Shown here piece after piece: positions 5,869-9,857 of a stretch of 9,857 nt of DNA. The stretch comes from Deltaproteobacteria bacterium. Lineage in GTDB: Bacteria; Desulfobacterota; DSM-4660; Desulfatiglandales; Desulfatiglandaceae. Below the pieces are notes generated by a model, which worked only from the letters and a program-made list of their open reading frames with translations, was not told where the DNA came from and made no database searches. Both the position numbers and the translations under genes were made by a program. The stretch spans positions 1 to 9,857 of the forward strand of contig JAFDJF010000034.1 in the NCBI GenBank assembly GCA_019307645.1. The letters are read 5' to 3'. Positions within the stretch are counted from its first letter, which is position 1. Each line of letters begins with the position of its first letter.

Positions 5869-6717
5869 ATGGAAATCATAGAAACTGTTGAACAGATGCA
5901 CAATGAATCGGAAACCTTGCGAAGAGCCGGGCACACCATCTCACTGGTCCCGACCATGGGCTTTTTGCATGAGGGTCATTTGGAGCTCATGCGGGTTGCA
6001 AAAGAGCATTCCGACAAATTGATCATGAGCCTCTTTGTTAATCCCATGCAGTTTGGTCCAACTGAAGACTATGAAGCCTACCCAAGGGATACGGAGGGTG
6101 ACCTCGAAAAGGCGCGTGGCGTGGGGGTGGATATTGTTTTTATGCCGTCGTTGGAGGAGATGTACCCGGAAGGTTGCCAGACAGCCGTAAAGGTGGAACA
6201 GGTCACACAGCACCTTTGTGGCTTTTCAAGACCGGGCCATTTTGACGGTGTCACAACCGTTGTAGCCAAGTTATTCAATAGTACGAAACCACACCTGGCG
6301 GTTTTCGGGCAGAAGGATTACCAGCAGTTGGCGGTCATCAGCCGAATGGTTATGGATCTCGATATGGACATTAGGATCATCGGTGTTTCAACTGTCAGGG
6401 AAGCTGATGGGCTCGCCATGAGCTCTCGAAATAAATACCTTAACGCTGAGGAGAGGAAATCTGCGTGCTGTCTCGAAAAATCTCTGGATCTCGCTGATAA
6501 ACTGTTTCAGGCCGGCACAACAGATGCAAGTGTAATAATAGGTGCAGTTGAATCATTAATACGGAATCATGCCTTTACTGACATTGATTACATAACCCTA
6601 TGCGACCCGTTGACACTTGAGGATCTTGAAACGCTTGGCGAGGAAAGTCTGCTGGCCCTTGCTGTCAGGGTCGGGAAGACAAGATTGATCGATAACTGCC
6701 TGATCCGAAAGAGATGA
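5869..6717 (+). CDS. panC: Pantothenate synthetase (pantoate-beta-alanine ligase)
   Basis: PanC condenses pantoate and beta-alanine using ATP through a pantoyl-adenylate, the last step of pantothenate and hence coenzyme A supply. The product is 282 residues, the normal length. Motifs appear in order: PTMGFLHEGH (28-37) with the HxGH nucleotide-binding pair; LFVNPMQFGP (55-64); DYEAYPRD (67-74); RPGHFDGV (121-128); FGQKD (146-150); and GLAMSSRNKYL (181-191), the KMSKS-like loop. ATG 5869 is the first possible start after an in-frame TAG at 5833, and the predicted N-terminus MEIIETVEQ aligns with the family. No clear Shine-Dalgarno site precedes it; a 10-base palindrome does instead. panB and panD are not nearby in this window. 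Confidence 0.96.
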   Translation: MEIIETVEQMHNESETLRRAGHTISLVPTMGFLHEGHLELMRVAKEHSDKLIMSLFVNPMQFGPTEDYEAYPRDTEGDLEKARGVGVDIVFMPSLEEMYPEGCQTAVKVEQVTQHLCGFSRPGHFDGVTTVVAKLFNSTKPHLAVFGQKDYQQLAVISRMVMDLDMDIRIIGVSTVREADGLAMSSRNKYLNAEERKSACCLEKSLDLADKLFQAGTTDASVIIGAVESLIRNHAFTDIDYITLCDPLTLEDLETLGEESLLALAVRVGKTRLIDNCLIRKR

Positions 6718-6731
6718 AACATGACAAGACC

Positions 6732-6777
6732 TTAGGGCTCATGCAAAAACAAATTCACATTTTTGCGCGAACCCTTA
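6732..6777. repeat. Short foldback repeat, mini-copy of the element after ahcY
   Basis: AGGGCTCATGCAAAAA (6734-6749) pairs imperfectly with TTTTTGCGCGAACCCT (6760-6775) around CAAATTCACA. Both arms match the ends of the 184-bp element at 9473-9656: the shared pattern is AGGGCT followed by GC-rich bases, CAAAAA and AATTC-CA. This looks like the same family with its interior deleted. It fills most of the 88-base gap between panC and metK. The hairpin might weaken read-through from panC, but no T-tract follows. Confidence 0.6.
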
Positions 6778-6805
6778 ATGGCCTTGGAATTGAAAGGAGA
6801 TCTTA

Positions 6806-7972
6806 ATGAAATCTACAAATTTTCTGTTTACTTCGGAGTCGGTCACTGAGGGGCATCCCGACAAGGTGGCAGACCAGATATCAGACCACATACTGGACAA
6901 GATGCTGGAACAGGACCCGAAATCCCGTGTGGCCTGTGAGACCCTGGTAACTACCGGCATGGCGGTTATTGCGGGTGAAATTACGACCAATGCTTATGTG
7001 GATATGCCGGAAGTGGTGAGAGAGACTATCAAAGACATCGGATACAGCAATTCATCCATGGGATTTGACTGGGAGACATGTGCGGTGATTTCCACCATTG
7101 ATAAACAATCCGCTGATATTGCGATGGGTGTTAATGAAGGAAATGGCCTTTTCAAGGACCAGGGCGCGGGTGATCAGGGTTTGATGTTTGGCTTTGCCTG
7201 TAAGGATACGCCGACCCTCATGCCCATGCCCATTTATCTGGCACACCGTCTGACCCAGAGGCTGGCCTCTGTGAGGAAGTCCGGTTTGCTCCCCTGGCTC
7301 AGACCTGACGGCAAATCCCAGGTGACAGTGGAATATGTGGATGGCAGGCCTTCAAGAATCCACACGGTTGTTATCGCTGCCCAACATGATCCTGAGGTGG
7401 ACTATGACACGCTTCGTGAATCGATCATCGAGCAGGTGATCCGGGAAGTGATCTCCAATGAGATGCTGGATGACAATACCCAGTACTTTATAAACACGAC
7501 AGGACGGTTTGTTATCGGTGGTCCTCTGGGGGATTGCGGGTTGACCGGGCGCAAAATCATCATGGACACCTATGGCGGTTTTGGCTATCACGGCGGTGGT
7601 GCCTTTTCAGGAAAAGACCCTTCCAAGGTGGACCGGAGCGCCTCGTATATGTGCCGATATATTGCAAAGAACATCGTGGCAGCCGGACTGGCGGAGAAAT
7701 GTGAAATCCAGATCGCCTACACCATTGGCCGGGCGGAACCGGTTTCAGTGCTGGTTGGTGCGTACAGCACCGGGGTTGTTTCCAGTCAGGAACTGACCGA
7801 GATCGTGAAAAAAGAGTTCGATCTCCGACCGGCAGCAATTATAGAAAGGCTGGATCTGCTCAGACCCATATACAGAAGGTCCTGCAATTATGGACACTTC
7901 GGTAGAGAACGCCCTGAATTTGTCTGGGAAAAGACCGACATGGTGGATATGCTTAAAAAAGCGGTGAAGTGA
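6806..7972 (+). CDS. metK: S-adenosylmethionine synthetase (methionine adenosyltransferase)
   Basis: MetK makes SAM from methionine and ATP, releasing phosphate and diphosphate, in the cytoplasm. The product is 388 residues, typical for the family. The N-terminal motif [14 protein letters not shown] (14-27) has the ATP-binding His17 and metal-binding Asp19. [12 protein letters not shown] (120-131) is the MAT signature. [17 protein letters not shown] (263-279) is the phosphate-binding loop. The C-terminus, with CNYGHFGR near the end, is intact. The start is fixed by AAAGGAG (6793-6799) 6 bases before the ATG, the best ribosome binding site in this part of the window, which fits a highly expressed gene. 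ahcY follows after 47 bases, so the two probably share a transcript. The short upstream gap is filled by a repeat, and I see no SAM riboswitch. Confidence 0.97.
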   Translation: MKSTNFLFTSESVTEGHPDKVADQISDHILDKMLEQDPKSRVACETLVTTGMAVIAGEITTNAYVDMPEVVRETIKDIGYSNSSMGFDWETCAVISTIDKQSADIAMGVNEGNGLFKDQGAGDQGLMFGFACKDTPTLMPMPIYLAHRLTQRLASVRKSGLLPWLRPDGKSQVTVEYVDGRPSRIHTVVIAAQHDPEVDYDTLRESIIEQVIREVISNEMLDDNTQYFINTTGRFVIGGPLGDCGLTGRKIIMDTYGGFGYHGGGAFSGKDPSKVDRSASYMCRYIAKNIVAAGLAEKCEIQIAYTIGRAEPVSVLVGAYSTGVVSSQELTEIVKKEFDLRPAAIIERLDLLRPIYRRSCNYGHFGRERPEFVWEKTDMVDMLKKAVK

Positions 7973-8005
7973 GCCCGGGCAGAAGTTCGTGGCTGTTTCC
8001 GGCAG

Positions 8006-8011
8006 AAGGAG
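8006..8011 (+). promoter_or_regulatory. Ribosome binding site deciding the ahcY start
   Basis: AAGGAG lies 8 bases before ATG 8020. This favours 8020 over the in-frame GTG at 7969, which overlaps the metK stop. Confidence 0.7.
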
Positions 8012-8019
8012 AATTAAAT

Positions 8020-9456
8020 ATGAGTACATTAGCTGAAAATAGTAAAGCATTATCCCATGAATACAAGGTAGCCGATATCGGCCTCGCAGATTTTGGATGT
8101 CTGGAGATTGGTGTTGCAGAACACGAAATGCCCGGTCTTATGGCCGTAAGAAAGAAATATGCCGATAAAAAGCCGCTTGCAGGCGCACGTATTATGGGAT
8201 CTCTCCACACGACGATCCAGACGGCGGTTCTCATTGAAACTCTAAAAGAACTTGGCGCCGATATCAGATGGGCAAGCTGCAATATTTTTTCTACGCAGGA
8301 TCACGCTGCAGCGGCTATTGCTGCGTCCGGGATCTCGGTATTCGCCTGGAAGGGCGAAACATTGGAGGAATATTGGGACTGCACCTATAAAGCCATGACC
8401 TGGCCTGATGGTTCAGGTCCTCAGCTCGTAGTCGATGACGGAGGGGATGCGACGCTTCTTATCCATAAAGGATATGAACTTGAAAATGGTAGTAACTGGG
8501 TTAATGAGCCTTCCGGCAGTGAAGAGGAAGGAATTATCAAAGAGTTGCTGAAAAAGCTGCATGCCAGTAACCCCGGGTACTGGAAAAATGTAGTAAAAGA
8601 GTGGAAGGGTGTTTCAGAGGAAACGACCACCGGTGTTCATCGGCTTTATGCCATGGCACAAAACAATACGCTGCTTGTCCCTGCCATTAATGTTAATGAT
8701 TCTGTAACTAAATCAAAATTTGACAACTTATATGGTTGCCGTGAGTCCCTGATAGACGGTATCAAACGTGCTACCGACGTCATGATCGCAGGCAAACTGG
8801 CTGTTGTCTGCGGGTATGGGGATGTTGGAAAAGGCTGCGCCCAGGCCCTTAAATCCATGGGCGCCAGGGTTTTTGTGACCGAAATTGATCCCATTTGCGC
8901 TTTGCAGGCTGCCATGGCGGGCCATAAAGTCACCACTGTTGAAGATACACTGGGCCAGGGTGATATATATGTTACGACGACAGGTAACAGAGATATCATC
9001 ACACAAGATCATATGTCAAAAATGAAGGATCAGGCCATAGTCTGCAATATCGGCCATTTTGACAATGAAATCCAGGTCAACGCGTTGAACAATGTTGTCG
9101 GTATTAAGAAAGAAGAAATCAAACCTCAGGTTGACAGATATACTTTTCCTGATGGACATCAGGTATTTATGCTGGCAGAAGGGCGTCTTGTAAATCTGGG
9201 CTGCGCAACCGGTCATCCCTCATTTGTCATGTCAAATTCATTTGCAAATCAGGTGCTTGCGCAGATTGACCTTTGGGAAAACAGAGATTCATATAAACCG
9301 GGTGTGACAGTATTATCAAAGGAATTAGATGAGGAAGTGGCACGACTTCATCTTGAAAGAATCGGGGTAAAACTGACGACGCTTTCAAAAGAACAGGCTG
9401 ACTACATTGGTGTGAAAGTAGAGGGGCCTTATAAGCCTGAGTATTACAGATATTAA
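8020..9456 (+). CDS. ahcY: Adenosylhomocysteinase (S-adenosyl-L-homocysteine hydrolase)
   Basis: This enzyme reversibly splits S-adenosylhomocysteine, the by-product of SAM-dependent methylation, into homocysteine and adenosine using tightly bound NAD. The product is 478 residues from ATG 8020. That is longer than the roughly 430-residue animal enzyme and matches the bacterial form with an insert in the catalytic domain, here about 150-195 ([20 protein letters not shown]). Substrate-domain landmarks are SLHTTIQTA (61-69), [12 protein letters not shown] (88-99), D139 in VVDDGGD, E201-T202 in [12 protein letters not shown]231 and D235. The NAD-binding Rossmann loop is GYGDVGKG (265-272), with NIGHFDNE (343-350) after it. 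The C-terminal tail ends KPEYYRY, the conserved Lys/Tyr tail that reaches into the partner subunit's NAD site. A GTG at 7969 would add 17 residues but is disfavoured. Adjacency to metK joins SAM production and SAH removal. Confidence 0.97.
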   Translation: MSTLAENSKALSHEYKVADIGLADFGCLEIGVAEHEMPGLMAVRKKYADKKPLAGARIMGSLHTTIQTAVLIETLKELGADIRWASCNIFSTQDHAAAAIAASGISVFAWKGETLEEYWDCTYKAMTWPDGSGPQLVVDDGGDATLLIHKGYELENGSNWVNEPSGSEEEGIIKELLKKLHASNPGYWKNVVKEWKGVSEETTTGVHRLYAMAQNNTLLVPAINVNDSVTKSKFDNLYGCRESLIDGIKRATDVMIAGKLAVVCGYGDVGKGCAQALKSMGARVFVTEIDPICALQAAMAGHKVTTVEDTLGQGDIYVTTTGNRDIITQDHMSKMKDQAIVCNIGHFDNEIQVNALNNVVGIKKEEIKPQVDRYTFPDGHQVFMLAEGRLVNLGCATGHPSFVMSNSFANQVLAQIDLWENRDSYKPGVTVLSKELDEEVARLHLERIGVKLTTLSKEQADYIGVKVEGPYKPEYYRY

Positions 9457-9472
9457 GGGAGATAGATCCCCC

Positions 9473-9656
9473 TAAGGGCTTGCACAAAAATAAATTCGCA
9501 GAGGTGAGGGTTAAATGTCTCATGTATTCAGCCGATCTGAGTGAACAAAACCACGGGAATAGCAGGACTATTTCGAGGATTTTGTGAACGAAGACCGGTT
9601 GAAGACATTAGACAGTTAGCCCTCAGAATGTGAATCTATTTTTGCGCGAGCCCTAA
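9473..9656. repeat. 184-bp foldback (MITE-like) repeat between convergent genes
   Basis: The arms 9473-9500 and 9629-9656 are reverse complements at 23 of 28 positions (AGGGCTTGCACAAAAATA against AGGGCTCGCGCAAAAATA). The symmetry continues to the centre: AATGTCT (9514-9520) with AGACATT (9603-9609), TTCAGCC and TCT blocks with AGACCGGTTGAA, and AATAG (9558-9562) with CTATT (9568-9572) around a 5-base loop. The whole segment is therefore one imperfect hairpin centred on 9565. It encodes no recognisable protein. Its position between the ahcY stop and the stop of the minus-strand gene suggests it could act as a two-way transcription barrier, which is inference. Confidence 0.75.
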
Positions 9657-9671
9657 ACCGGAGTATGTGCG

Positions 9672-9857
9672 TCATGATTTCCTAGGCAGGTACTGTTTAA
9701 CTCTTTTCAAAAGCCTGTCAAAAAAAGGTTCCCGCTTTATAGCTTCGAGCTTTACCTGCCATTCCTCCAGGGCTTTTTGCTCGATTTTGGTTTCTGCCTG
9801 GTTTTTTTCCTGTTTCTCTTCAAGTTCGGATATCTTTAAATCCAGGTCCATAATCAC
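9672..9857 (-). CDS. C-terminal part of a coiled-coil protein of unknown function (runs off window)
   Basis: This is a minus-strand frame open from the right window edge to a TGA at 9672-9674, with 61 visible residues. The first visible codon is a GTG, but it is at the very edge, so the true start is probably outside; an internal ATG lies at 9849-9851. Residues about 4-43 are rich in Glu, Lys, Gln and spaced Leu/Ile (LKISELEEKQEKNQAE), a good coiled-coil pattern. After that comes a basic tail, PFFDRLLKRVKQYLPRKS. I do not recognise a family. It converges on ahcY with a foldback repeat between. It may be a real gene end rather than a chance frame because of the protein-like composition, but only a fragment is visible. 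Confidence 0.5.
   Translation of the reverse strand: MIMDLDLKISELEEKQEKNQAETKIEQKALEEWQVKLEAIKREPFFDRLLKRVKQYLPRKS

Noticed and set aside
6718..6805. SAM riboswitch before metK
   Set aside because: Only 88 bases are available, most of which are the short foldback repeat; no riboswitch core or terminator with a T-tract is visible.
7572..7838. Open frames on both strands inside metK and ahcY
   Set aside because: They are out-of-frame shadows of strongly conserved genes with no motifs of their own.
7969..8019. GTG start for ahcY overlapping the metK stop
   Set aside because: A GTGA overlap is attractive for coupling, but AAGGAG at 8006-8011 points to ATG 8020 and the extra residues are not family-like.

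Overview
The window is ordinary bacterial chromosome with nine plus-strand genes and the end of one minus-strand gene. Protein sequences, moderate GC content and the intergenic repeats suggest a Desulfobacterota-like (sulfate-reducer-type 'deltaproteobacterial') organism. That placement is an inference from general resemblance, not from a search. No phage, IS transposase, CRISPR array, tRNA or rRNA was seen.

Layout: 1-798 is the 3' part of an aspartate kinase gene (lysC). It is followed by a small membrane-anchored helix-hairpin-helix protein of ComEA type whose ribosome binding site lies inside the lysC tail. A 146-bp foldback repeat (1213-1358) separates these from a membrane-anchored TPR/protein-kinase-like protein (1384-2868) that lacks the key catalytic residues and looks like a pseudokinase. 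After a repeat-containing spacer comes a translation and RNA-modification block: tsaD (3094-4137, tRNA t6A synthesis), a DUF2062 membrane protein (4180-4680) and rsmA/ksgA (4689-5522, 16S rRNA dimethylation). A 346-bp spacer with two hairpins, a repeat remnant and a candidate promoter leads into panC (5869-6717, pantothenate synthesis). Then come metK (6806-7972) and ahcY (8020-9456), which make S-adenosylmethionine and clear S-adenosylhomocysteine. A 184-bp foldback repeat (9473-9656) fills the space between ahcY and a convergent coiled-coil gene that runs off the right edge.

How the genes fit together: MetK supplies SAM, methyltransferases such as RsmA consume it, and AhcY removes the inhibitory product SAH. 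LysC feeds the aspartate family that includes methionine, the precursor of SAM, though it lies about 6 kb away and need not be co-regulated. TsaD and RsmA both support translation fidelity.

The most noteworthy items are the predicted pseudokinase, which may be a sensor kinase that lost its extracytoplasmic CHASE2 domain next to a foldback repeat, and three families of intergenic repeats. Two of these families have two related copies each inside this short window. I see no convincing new multi-gene system.
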